Source of the DNA: CAYYNQ01 sp964473105
GTDB lineage: Bacteria; Sumerlaeota; Sumerlaeia; MVZB01
DNA length: 9,565 nt
Direction: 5' to 3'
Assembly: GCA_964473105.1 (NCBI GenBank)
Contig: CAYYNQ010000063.1
Coordinates: forward strand, 1 to 9,565
The position numbers and the translations under genes are program-made. Shown here piece after piece: positions 1 to 6,583 of this stretch (position 1 is its first letter; every line of letters starts with the position of its first letter). The notes beneath the pieces were generated by a model, which saw nothing but the letters and a program-made list of their open reading frames with translations, ran no database searches and had not been told where the DNA came from.

Positions 1-326
1 TGTCTTCCCAAGAGCCCGAATTGGCCCGCGATAAGGGATTTGAACTGATCATCCACGGCATAATCATGGTTGCCCGGCAAGTGGTAAACCGGAAACGTCA
101 GACGTCCGATGGCCTTCAGTGCCGGGCCGAAACTCGCGAAGTCATGGTCGATCAAATCACCAAGGTGAATGACGAAGTCGAGGTTCATTTTGTTTAGGGT
201 TCCAACACAATCCTCCAGTTTTTGCAATGACTTCCGGTAATACCGGTTGTATAGCGGCTCACAGTCACAGTACTGTACATCTGTAATGACGCCAAAGGTG
301 ACCAAGGATTGAAGGATTTCTGGCAA
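1..326 (-). CDS. Metallophosphoesterase, ADPRibase-Mn-like, 3' part cut off by window edge
   Basis: The reverse strand from 326 to the window edge encodes 108 residues of a calcineurin-like metallophosphoesterase. Visible motifs are FGVITDVQY (residues 11-19, metal ligands D16 and Q18), HLGDLID (54-60, D57 and D60) and GNHD (85-88). The D-x-Q first motif, instead of the commoner D-x-H, together with the following YNRYYRKSLQKLE stretch, resembles manganese-dependent ADP-ribose/CDP-alcohol diphosphatases, which hydrolyse nucleotide diphosphate conjugates. The substrate here is inferred. The start is taken as TTG at 324-326 because AAGGA lies 10 bases upstream and an in-frame TGA lies at the ATG-overlapping site further up; no in-frame ATG precedes motif I. 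No signal peptide is seen. It lies 62 bases after the pseudopilin gene on the same strand. The remainder of the phosphoesterase domain, including the later histidine ligands, lies outside the window. Confidence 0.85.
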   Translation of the reverse strand, partial: MPEILQSLVTFGVITDVQYCDCEPLYNRYYRKSLQKLEDCVGTLNKMNLDFVIHLGDLIDHDFASFGPALKAIGRLTFPVYHLPGNHDYAVDDQFKSLIAGQFGLLGR

Positions 327-388
327 TTTTATTTTTTCCTTGACCCTGGCCCCCGGGGAACTTCCGTTTCATGGGGAGCCGACCTTGA

Positions 389-1078
389 TCAAGGTCCGTA
401 ACGGATGAGGTCACCCTGGCTTGTTGTGCCGTTCGAGGGATCATACCGCAATGCCGAGCCCATACCCATGCCGTCCGTCATGATCCCGTAGATGGGCAGA
501 CTATTATGAACAGCTATTTCCATGGCCATGGCACCCACTTCCTTGTCCGGGCCGGTGGATATCATGAACCATTCCGGTATGTTGAAGCCAACTGTTCCCG
601 TCGACAGGCCCCCTATTGTATTTCGGTAATCATTGCGCTGTGACTGGTCCGGCGTGTTTGTCGAGTTGAAATACATGAAAGTATGTTTGTGATGATGGTC
701 ATGTGGTCCTGACATCATCGGTTCCGACATCATGATTCGCGGGTCAAACACGTCGAGCGGGAGATCCGTCATGTAGGAAATTGGCGTGGTCAGGTTGAAG
801 GGGACGAAGGGCATTCGGGAATTTGCCATCATCATGGACATGTCCATCACGTTGGCGCTACCAGTCCCATCGATATTGGGTGGATAATGACTGTTGTCCA
901 CACGGTATGCCTCGAGGCCGGTCGAGATTGACCGCATGTCAGCATGGACCCTGGAGACTTTGGAACGGGTCTGTGCCTCGAGCAAGTTCGGTACTGCTAT
1001 GGCTGCCAGGATGGCAATGATGGCCACCACGATCAGCAATTCGATGAGGGTAAACCCCCATGTCTTGTCGTTATACAT
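389..1078 (-). CDS. Type II secretion/type IV pilin-like pseudopilin, Met/His-rich
   Basis: This 229-residue protein has a classic prepilin signal. An 8-residue leader ends in Gly8, followed by F9 (+1), E13 at +5 and a hydrophobic helix (about residues 9-30). The prepilin peptidase would cut after Gly8 and N-methylate F9. The neck EAQTRSKVSRVHADMRS and the C-terminal YDPSNG...GDLIRYGP fit pseudopilin-like proteins that are abundant in Planctomycetota, Lentisphaerota and Hydrogenedentota-like genomes (family knowledge). The product should sit in the inner membrane or in a short pseudopilus. Unusual features are a HDHHHKH cluster at residues 126-132 and many methionines, including MDMSMMM (78-84), MMSEPMM (116-122) and GMGMG (203-207). 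The ATG at 1078 is preceded by GGGAAGA. It follows the Cys-rich membrane protein by 83 bases. No other pilus or secretion genes are in view, so the export machine must be encoded elsewhere. Confidence 0.9.
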   Translation of the reverse strand: MYNDKTWGFTLIELLIVVAIIAILAAIAVPNLLEAQTRSKVSRVHADMRSISTGLEAYRVDNSHYPPNIDGTGSANVMDMSMMMANSRMPFVPFNLTTPISYMTDLPLDVFDPRIMMSEPMMSGPHDHHHKHTFMYFNSTNTPDQSQRNDYRNTIGGLSTGTVGFNIPEWFMISTGPDKEVGAMAMEIAVHNSLPIYGIMTDGMGMGSALRYDPSNGTTSQGDLIRYGP

Positions 1079-1161
1079 GACATCTTCCCTGTCCGATTTA
1101 TTTTCAATCAGTTATTAAATCTTATGACGAATGGTTCGGATCCCCGGGATGGGATCTGTCT

Positions 1162-1728
1162 TCAGGCGATTCGGGGAGGAGGGGTATCAATGAAAATTGT
1201 CGGACCAATATGCATCACGGTCTCGGTAGACGTGGGATCCGTCCTGTGATCACGGGGAAGCATGATATGTGAGCAGGGGACAAAATACTGCAATGGAATG
1301 ACAGGATACATCTGGTTGTGGGCTGCGCCTCTCTGTGAACCACAGGAATCGGCAATAAGCCGCAGGGACCCCGAAATCGGGCTGGGTATATTCTGCACGG
1401 GTGTGGCAGGCAATTCGCAACGGCATTGCCCGCCTCCGGGACATGCGCTTCCGCAGCAGCAGCTGCATGATACCATTTGTTTTGATACCGGGGTCATCTT
1501 CTCGTTCAGCCGGTCCGGCAGACTCGGCTGCAGGTTCGTTTTCCCCTGTCCCGTGATTTTCTCCATTACCGGATCGGGCGGCGTGTTCGGCGAAATCATG
1601 AATAACGGGATGATGTTGCTCAACCCAATGAAGACAAGCAATCCCAGCCTGACAAGGCGCCCGCCGGTGGAACTCCGACCCCTGCCGCGTTTTGTGTAAA
1701 ACATGAAGTAGCTGTACTTGGTCTGCAT
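1162..1728 (-). CDS. Small membrane-anchored Cys-rich protein of unknown function
   Basis: I do not recognise a named family. The 188-residue product has a basic N-terminus (KRGRGR, residues 13-18), one predicted membrane segment at about residues 25-45, then a Pro-rich exported part. Residues 88-104 form a dense cysteine cluster of spacing CxCCCx3Cx5CxC (C88, C90, C91, C92, C96, C102, C104), followed by isolated C129 and C152. The cluster could bind a metal ion or form disulfides; this is inference. The gene begins 21 bases after the stop of the lyase gene, which suggests co-transcription, and precedes the pseudopilin gene. No clear Shine-Dalgarno precedes the ATG at 1728; ATG at 1704 (residue 9) is an alternative start. 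The opposite strand is also open over much of this stretch, but it lacks a recognisable product. The membrane segment and the tight spacing favour the minus-strand reading. Confidence 0.6.
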   Translation of the reverse strand: MQTKYSYFMFYTKRGRGRSSTGGRLVRLGLLVFIGLSNIIPLFMISPNTPPDPVMEKITGQGKTNLQPSLPDRLNEKMTPVSKQMVSCSCCCGSACPGGGQCRCELPATPVQNIPSPISGSLRLIADSCGSQRGAAHNQMYPVIPLQYFVPCSHIMLPRDHRTDPTSTETVMHIGPTIFIDTPPPRIA

Positions 1729-1749
1729 ATAGTTGGCTCGGAATGGGGT

Positions 1750-2607
1750 TTATACCAGGTCGTTTTTGAGGTAATCCTCAAGGCCGAGTAGGTCCTTGAC
1801 ATCATCGAAACTCACCGCCGAGGTCCCCAGCTCGTCAACACGTCCCTTTTCCCTGAGCGTTTCACAAAGCCCGCGCATGGCACTCGCACAGACCATCAGC
1901 GACTCAATCGGGCAGACGACGATCTTGTAACCTATCTCTGCCAGCCTGTCGACCGACAGAATGGGCGTCACCCCCCCGGTCAGCATGTTGACCAGCAACG
2001 GGTATTCAACACGCTTGGGTATCTGTTCAAGCTCATCAACGGTCTGGGGTGCCTCGATAAAACCGACATCAGCTCCCATTTCACAGTAATGATTGACCCT
2101 TTCAATCGCATCGTCGATTCCGTTCATCTGCCGGGCGTCAGTCCTGGCTATAATCACGAAGTCCGGGTTTTGCCGCGCCTCGACCGCAACCCTGATTTTC
2201 CTGGTCATGTCCCTGGTCGGTATGATTTTTTTCTTCTCGAAATGGCCGCAACGCTTGGGTGTCACCTGGTCCTCAAGCAGGATCGCCGAAGCCCCGGCCG
2301 CCTCGAATGTCTCCACGGTTCGTCGTACGTTGTGTAGGTCTCCGTGGCCGGTGTCACCATCGGCAATCACGGGAATCGAGACCCGACCTGCCATTCTACG
2401 GACCGCATCGGCCATCTCGCTCATCGTCAGGAAGTTCAGGTCGGGCAATCCCAATTGGGATGCACTGGTCCCGAAACCGCCAATGAACACGGATTCAAAG
2501 CCGGATTGTTCGACAATCAGTGCGGTGAAGACATCATGTGCGCCAAGGCTGCGGATCATGCCCGGGGCATTGACGAGTGAACGAAACTGGGAAACGGCAG
2601 ATATCAT
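1750..2607 (-). CDS. Isocitrate lyase/PEP mutase-family lyase (methylisocitrate lyase-like)
   Basis: With the start at ATG 2607 this is a 285-residue TIM-barrel enzyme of the isocitrate lyase/PEP mutase superfamily. Visible active-site elements are the FIGGFGTSAS loop (residues 41-50), metal ligands D83 and D85 in ADGDTGHG, LLEDQ with E112, the lyase signature KRCGH (118-122, catalytic C120), IIARTDA with R155 and IEAP. The numbering runs two to three residues behind E. coli PrpB (D85, D87, E115, C123, R158), which supports this start. KRCGH points to a C-C bond lyase acting on a 2-methylisocitrate- or alkylmalate-type substrate rather than to PEP mutase. No methylcitrate cycle genes are nearby, so the substrate is open. 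An upstream in-frame ATG at 2658 would overlap the propeller gene and add 17 unconserved residues. GGGGA lies 11 bases before the chosen start. Predicted cytoplasmic. Confidence 0.88.
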   Translation of the reverse strand: MISAVSQFRSLVNAPGMIRSLGAHDVFTALIVEQSGFESVFIGGFGTSASQLGLPDLNFLTMSEMADAVRRMAGRVSIPVIADGDTGHGDLHNVRRTVETFEAAGASAILLEDQVTPKRCGHFEKKKIIPTRDMTRKIRVAVEARQNPDFVIIARTDARQMNGIDDAIERVNHYCEMGADVGFIEAPQTVDELEQIPKRVEYPLLVNMLTGGVTPILSVDRLAEIGYKIVVCPIESLMVCASAMRGLCETLREKGRVDELGTSAVSFDDVKDLLGLEDYLKNDLV

Positions 2608-2626
2608 GATCTTTACATTCCCCGTC

Positions 2627-3922
2627 TCAGCCGGGCTTGTTCCCGTTACCTGTGACATCCAGGCATTTCATCCTGCCCATGTCACGGATTAGCAGCCTGC
2701 CCTTCGACATCGCCATCGGCGCCCAGACATGGGGGCCATCAAGCAGTTTTGCCTCCGCCAGTTTGCTGAACCCCAATGGTTTTGCCTCGAGCAGGGACAG
2801 TACGCCATTGTCGCCGTGCAGCGCGAAAATCAGGTCATCGGCGATCAGGATCGGTCCGGCACCGAACTTGTTTTTCCGGCCAGATTTCCAGATCAGTCCC
2901 CCATCCTCATCCAGGCAGACAATCCCGTTGGGCCCGTCGCTGCTGTTGGCGTAAATATGTTCCCCGAAATGAATTGGCAGTTGGAGTTTTGATTCGCACA
3001 CCCGTATCTTTACCGGGCTGGATATCGTATAGTGGTTTTCGTTCCTTGTAACCTGGAAACGATAGGATCCGGCCCCATACCCGCCGGTAATAAACATTCT
3101 GCCCCCGCCAAGGTGTATCGGCTGGGGGATGGCGATATTGCACTGCCAGTCGGTGAATGACCAGAGCACATGCCCGGTTTCGGGATCGATCCCGTGTACA
3201 CCCCCATCCGGTTTTGTCCCACGCGAGGTGGCAATCAGGACTTGGTCCCGACCGTCGAGTTTCGTGATCGAGGGTGAAACATAACTGATCCTGCCTCCAA
3301 GCGGGCCGGATTTCCATGCCAGTTCGCCGCTTGTTTTGTCATATGCCACCATGCCCGCCTTTTCGGACATCGGGGCGACAATTAGTTTGTCCCTGAAAAC
3401 GAGCGGAGATTGGCTGACAGCCCATTGTGGACGCCCCGCGCCCCAGTCATCCAAAAGGTGTTTCGTCCAGACAGGTTCTCGGGTCTTGGTGTCGATGCAG
3501 TGAATCTGGCCCAGAGGCCCGACCGTAAATGCCATGTTCCCATCGATCGTGGGTGTGGTGCGTGATCCGTGATAATCCCAGTCACCCGGTGCATCATAGG
3601 CGTAACTCCATGTTTCATGACCGGTCTCGAGGTCGATACAGCGCAGAACATCTTCCGTTTTCCCATTACGATCGAGCAGGTAGACATTTCCGCCCGCGAT
3701 TGAGGGGCCTGCATAACCCTCGCCGACCGTCGTTTCCCATAGGATCCTGGGCCCGTCGGCTGGCCAATTGCGCGCGAGGCCCGAGTCAGGGGATGTGTTG
3801 TTGAATTCGGGGCCCATGAAATGAGGCCAGTCGGCAGACACTATCCTGAGGCCGGGTATCGTCAGAACGATCAGGAATAAAAAACAGCCTCGGCCTCTGG
3901 ATCCGGGTAGAAGGATGCGCAT
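2627..3922 (-). CDS. Secreted PQQ-binding-like beta-propeller repeat protein
   Basis: This 431-residue protein starts with a signal peptide (RGRG, then hydrophobic residues about 12-24, probable cleavage after SA at 30) followed by DWPHFMGPE. That opening is typical of exported PQQ-like propellers common in Planctomycetota and Verrucomicrobiota. The body repeats the propeller-blade pattern of a Gly-rich strand, 'VYLLD..G', then 'ID.ETG...W', for example ETGHETWSY, TREPVWTKH, TSGELAWKS, ETGHVLWSF and EDGGLIWKS. These W-containing strands recur every ~45-60 residues and fit a 7-8 blade barrel. The family is related to BamB and to quinoprotein dehydrogenases. The catalytic calcium and cofactor ligands of true PQQ dehydrogenases are not evident, so a structural or binding role is more likely than redox catalysis. 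It probably acts in the periplasm. Its stop is 19 bases before the lyase start, so the two are likely co-transcribed. The Shine-Dalgarno before ATG 3922 is weak. Confidence 0.88.
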   Translation of the reverse strand: MRILLPGSRGRGCFLFLIVLTIPGLRIVSADWPHFMGPEFNNTSPDSGLARNWPADGPRILWETTVGEGYAGPSIAGGNVYLLDRNGKTEDVLRCIDLETGHETWSYAYDAPGDWDYHGSRTTPTIDGNMAFTVGPLGQIHCIDTKTREPVWTKHLLDDWGAGRPQWAVSQSPLVFRDKLIVAPMSEKAGMVAYDKTSGELAWKSGPLGGRISYVSPSITKLDGRDQVLIATSRGTKPDGGVHGIDPETGHVLWSFTDWQCNIAIPQPIHLGGGRMFITGGYGAGSYRFQVTRNENHYTISSPVKIRVCESKLQLPIHFGEHIYANSSDGPNGIVCLDEDGGLIWKSGRKNKFGAGPILIADDLIFALHGDNGVLSLLEAKPLGFSKLAEAKLLDGPHVWAPMAMSKGRLLIRDMGRMKCLDVTGNGNKPG

Positions 3923-4047
3923 ATTGAATGATGAATCCGGTGGTGTCGTCTCAATCTGTTCGGTCTGGTTACGTATATGGTCATTCTAGCTGCCAGAGTC
4001 CAGATTGAACAGACAAAACTCCCCGGTCCCCCGGTAGTCGATTACAA

Positions 4048-4071
4048 CCCGACATTCCTTTGGAAATCGGG
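4048..4071 (-). terminator. Candidate terminator hairpin after the dGTPase-like gene
   Basis: On the minus strand a stem begins CCCGA and closes TCGGG, continues inward through TTTCC against GGAA with one bulge and a G-T pair, and has an AAA loop. About ten base pairs form. It lies 109 bases after the stop of the dGTPase-like gene and before the propeller gene. The following TTGTAAT is a poor T tract, so efficiency is uncertain and the hairpin could instead be a processing or stability element. Confidence 0.35.
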
Positions 4072-4179
4072 GATTTACTGGCAGGCGGGTATCTGGAATG
4101 CGGGCGCAAACGGACAATCTTGAGTATTTGTAATGGGGCCCTTTCCGGATCTTCGCTGGGGCCAGAAGACGGATCTGGA

Positions 4180-5352
4180 TCAGCGGGTTGTCGGCCGGAA
4201 GTGGCTGACATATTCATCGATGCAATGTCGGTCTGTCATCGATGAGAGGTAATCGGTCAGGACTCTGTCCAGTCCCTGGTCATCAATGCGTTTCTGCTGT
4301 TCATTGGGGAGCAGTTCGGGATTTTTCTGGTAGAGTTCAAACAGGTCCTTGAGGAAGCGGGCGGCCTTGCGATTCATCCGCAACGTGATTGGGTGTTGAT
4401 AGACCGAAGCCATCAGGAATTCCCTCAAATCCTGCTGTTTTTTGGCCATATCCTGGCTGAAATTCACGAGAGGTTGTTTGAGCTTTTGAATTTCGTCCGG
4501 GGAATTTGGCTCATCGCAGGCCTCCATATTGAACAGCGTGGTTTCGAGCACATCGTCCACCATGCAGTCGATGAGCATTCCCAGTCCGCGGAATCGCCCA
4601 AATGATTCACGGCTGCTCTTGGGAATTTGGCCGCGGGCCGATTCCCATAATTCCCAGACCCATGGGACGTCTGAGAGTTGTTCCTCGTCAAGGATGCGCA
4701 TGCTCAATGCATCGTCGATGTCATGGGAGTTGAACGCGATCTGGTCGGCCAGATCCACGAGTTGTGCCTCAAGACAAGGTGCTGAGCCGTCCTCATTGTA
4801 TTTGTTGATCGACGGTTTGTCATAGGCGGTTGAGTGGCAGGCAATGCCGGCACGGACCTCAAATGTCAGGTTCAGGCCCGGACGGTCATGAAACCGCTCT
4901 TCCAGCAGTTCGACAACGCGCAGGCTCTGGTTGTTGTGTTCGAATCCCCCACTTTCGGCGAGCAACTCGTTCATGACAGTTTCGCCGGCATGTCCGAATG
5001 GCGTGTGACCGAGGTCATGGCCCAGCGCGATCGCCTCGGTCAGGTCGGGGTTGACCCTGAGGGCCATGGCCATCGTGCGGGCGATCTGGGTGACCTCAAG
5101 CGTATGGGTCAGTCGTGTGCGAAACATATCCCCGGAATGGGTGACATAAACCTGTGTCTTGTATTCGAGTTTTCTGAAAGCGTTGCAGTGGATGATTCGA
5201 TCTCGGTCGCGCTGGTATTCCGTCCTCAACCAGTGGGGGGATTCCTCAACCTCGCGGCCCCGGGAGGCGGCGCTTCGACAGCCGAAGGGGGCAACCAGTT
5301 CCTCCTCGCGTCGGGTCATGTTTTCTCTCAAGTTGCGATGCTGTGTGCGCAT
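4180..5352 (-). CDS. dgt: Deoxyguanosinetriphosphate triphosphohydrolase-like HD protein
   Basis: The 390-residue product matches the dGTPase family, which hydrolyses dNTPs to the deoxynucleoside and inorganic triphosphate and so trims dNTP pools in the cytoplasm. The N-terminal block SRGREVEES (30-38) leads to YQRDRDRIIHCNAFRKLEYKTQV (46-68), a family signature. HD-domain metal ligands are H83 (in RLTHTLEV), H112-D113 (in GHDLGHTPFGHAGE, 111-124) and D203 (in LADQIAFNSHDIDD). A helical C-terminal half follows. Length and motif order fit the intermediate-length dGTPase-like group seen in many bacteria; substrate range in that group varies and often needs an activating dNTP. ATG 5352 gives the full N-terminus, with GAGGAG 15 bases upstream; the second ATG at 5319 (residue 12) is a possible alternative. 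A perfect 24-bp palindrome lies 38 bases upstream and may matter for its regulation. Confidence 0.93.
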   Translation of the reverse strand: MRTQHRNLRENMTRREEELVAPFGCRSAASRGREVEESPHWLRTEYQRDRDRIIHCNAFRKLEYKTQVYVTHSGDMFRTRLTHTLEVTQIARTMAMALRVNPDLTEAIALGHDLGHTPFGHAGETVMNELLAESGGFEHNNQSLRVVELLEERFHDRPGLNLTFEVRAGIACHSTAYDKPSINKYNEDGSAPCLEAQLVDLADQIAFNSHDIDDALSMRILDEEQLSDVPWVWELWESARGQIPKSSRESFGRFRGLGMLIDCMVDDVLETTLFNMEACDEPNSPDEIQKLKQPLVNFSQDMAKKQQDLREFLMASVYQHPITLRMNRKAARFLKDLFELYQKNPELLPNEQQKRIDDQGLDRVLTDYLSSMTDRHCIDEYVSHFRPTTR

Positions 5353-5390
5353 GTTCCGGTTACCCGTCTCCTCGATTTCGGCCTGTCGCT

Positions 5391-5414
5391 GTCCTGTCGG
5401 TTAACCGACAGGAC
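5391..5414. repeat. Perfect 24-bp palindrome upstream of the dGTPase-like gene
   Basis: Arms GTCCTGTCGG and CCGACAGGAC flank TTAA, giving complete dyad symmetry over 24 bases. It sits 38 bases before the dGTPase-like start, within its probable 5' leader or promoter. A third CTGTCG copy lies directly beside it on the gene side (5382-5387). No T tract follows on either strand, so it is a weak candidate for an intrinsic terminator. A dimeric repressor operator or an mRNA hairpin are the natural readings. Confidence 0.6.
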
Positions 5415-5569
5415 GTTGCTTTACCCTCCGTTTCACAATTCGTGCCCGTCCTGGCAACTTTCCCTCCTCGCAATTTGCACGGTAAGCGATGATCAGGCGG
5501 GGCCTCCAGAACGACTGTTTTCGTCATGACATCTTACTTGGAATCATACAAGCACTGTGGTTGGGGCCC

Positions 5570-5610
5570 TGAAATAATAAGGAAACGGGGCGACCCAACG
5601 GCCGCCCCGT
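5570..5610 (-). terminator. Intrinsic terminator after the Cys-repeat gene
   Basis: On the minus strand ACGGGGCG (5610-5603) pairs perfectly with CGCCCCGT (5592-5585) around a 10-base loop, followed by TTCCTTATTATTTC. The hairpin starts 33 bases after the stop of the Cys-repeat gene. GC-rich stem plus T-rich tail make this a good intrinsic terminator that separates this gene from the dGTPase-like gene downstream. Confidence 0.8.
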
Positions 5611-5643
5611 CCGAATAGAAGTTGTCTTCAGATAACGGTCATG

Positions 5644-6558
5644 TCATGCCGGGTTGCACTTCGAACAGGCTTCGCCCTTTGCAATCGATGTGGAGCAACA
5701 GGGGTGGCTACACACCCTCCCTTGAATATACGCCTTCGCGCAACAACCCCCCTCGGTGAAGGACTTTGAGACCGAGTCCATGTTTTGCCTTTCCACGCCA
5801 CCCGGGTTGCATCCGGCACAGGGCTTGCCCGCGGCAATCGCCTGGACACAGCATCCGTGCGTGCAGGGTTTGCCCGCGGTATAAGCTTTTGCACAGCAAC
5901 TATCTTCGGTGAAATATCTAGCCGCAGTCTCCAGTTTCTGTCTTTCTCCCGAGCCCGGGTTGCATTTTTCACAGGCCATATCGGCGGCGGCGGCCTTTAC
6001 GCAGCAGGGGTGTGTGCACGCCTTGCCTCCATCCTCATAGGCCTTCGCGCAGCAACTGTCCTTGCTGAAAATAGCAGCCAGTGACTCCGTTTTACCGGCA
6101 GGGGCCTCTACCTCTTTCTTTGCCGCCTTTTTCTTTGCCGCTTTTTCCTTCATCACCTTAAATGACGCCACGTCGAATATATGCTCTTGGGCATAGACCC
6201 TGCCCGTGACGATCACGGATTGCCCGTGATTTCCGCTGATCAGGTCATTGCTTCTGTCGTTATCGAGGTAATGCAGGACGGTTCCGATGCGTGCGAATCG
6301 TGAACGGTCCTCACCGTGCGGACCGGTGATCTTCTCAACCCTGAGGCCGTGCCGACAACCATAGGCCTTGCACTGGGCCTTGGCACCCTCACTCTTCTTG
6401 AGGGAGCAGCCGATGCAGATGTTCTTTCCTGTAACTGTGACGGCATTGGGAGCGTGGTCGTGGTTATGCTGGGCGGGAAGGGTTTGGGGCAATCCGGCCA
6501 AAAGGGCGATTAAAAACATCATCCCGGGCAGAAGTCGCGAAACGTCGTGAAACTTCAT
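5644..6558 (-). CDS. Secreted protein with CxxC domain and three 7-Cys/1-His repeats
   Basis: I do not recognise a named family. The 304-residue product has a signal peptide (residues 1 to about 29, ending LPA), then a mature N-terminus HNHDH that could bind metal. Domain one (about 38-136) contains C48xxC51, C63, C68 and H70, followed by beta-rich sequence with HYLDNDRSNDLISGNHG, reminiscent of small exported binding domains. A Lys/Ala-rich linker (137-150) leads to three tandem repeats with Cys starting at 169, 221 and 272. Each reads CCAKAY, then CxHxCC, then CxxCNP, with spacing CC-x9/10-CxHxCC-x9-CxxC; the period is 51-52 residues. All 21 repeat cysteines and three histidines are retained, which suggests a metal-binding or disulfide role. 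ATG 6558 is chosen because TGGAGG lies six bases upstream; a GTG at 6669 would bury the signal peptide and lacks a Shine-Dalgarno. It is probably monocistronic, with its own promoter and terminator. Confidence 0.85.
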   Translation of the reverse strand: MKFHDVSRLLPGMMFLIALLAGLPQTLPAQHNHDHAPNAVTVTGKNICIGCSLKKSEGAKAQCKAYGCRHGLRVEKITGPHGEDRSRFARIGTVLHYLDNDRSNDLISGNHGQSVIVTGRVYAQEHIFDVASFKVMKEKAAKKKAAKKEVEAPAGKTESLAAIFSKDSCCAKAYEDGGKACTHPCCVKAAAADMACEKCNPGSGERQKLETAARYFTEDSCCAKAYTAGKPCTHGCCVQAIAAGKPCAGCNPGGVERQNMDSVSKSFTEGGCCAKAYIQGRVCSHPCCSTSIAKGEACSKCNPA

Positions 6559-6564
6559 AATGAA

Positions 6565-6570
6565 CCTCCA
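6565..6570 (-). promoter_or_regulatory. Ribosome-binding site deciding the Cys-repeat gene start
   Basis: On the minus strand TGGAGG lies six bases before ATG 6558. It is the strongest Shine-Dalgarno in the window and places the start directly before the signal peptide, rejecting the longer GTG reading from 6669. Confidence 0.8.
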
Positions 6571-6583
6571 GATATAAAACAAC

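Noticed and set aside
1139..1156. GATCCC/GGGATC hairpin between the Cys-cluster gene and the pseudopilin gene as a terminator
   Set aside because: Only six base pairs and no T tract directly after it; not enough to claim that the operon is split here.
1262..1699. A 145-residue plus-strand open frame opposite the Cys-cluster membrane protein
   Set aside because: No recognisable domain or start signal; the minus-strand reading has a membrane segment and operon-like spacing. Some doubt remains because neither has a known homologue.
2608..2658. Upstream ATG (2658) for the lyase gene
   Set aside because: It would overlap the end of the propeller gene and add 17 residues not expected in the family; active-site numbering fits the 2607 start.
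3983..3988. TAGAAT as a -10 box for the propeller gene
   Set aside because: Good hexamer on the minus strand, but no acceptable -35 element at 16-18 bases, so no promoter is called.
3981..4217. A 78-residue minus-strand open frame between the dGTPase-like and propeller genes
   Set aside because: It overlaps the dGTPase-like 3' end in another frame, has a Pro/Ser/Arg-rich product without a motif, and covers the candidate terminator hairpin.
5360..5527. A 55-residue minus-strand open frame ending seven bases before the dGTPase-like start
   Set aside because: No good ribosome-binding site, an unrecognisable Arg/Thr-rich product, and it contains the perfect palindrome, which fits regulatory rather than coding sequence.
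4834..5529. A 231-residue plus-strand open frame opposite the dGTPase-like gene
   Set aside because: It lies antisense to a gene with intact catalytic motifs and its product resembles nothing; it is a shadow of the real frame.
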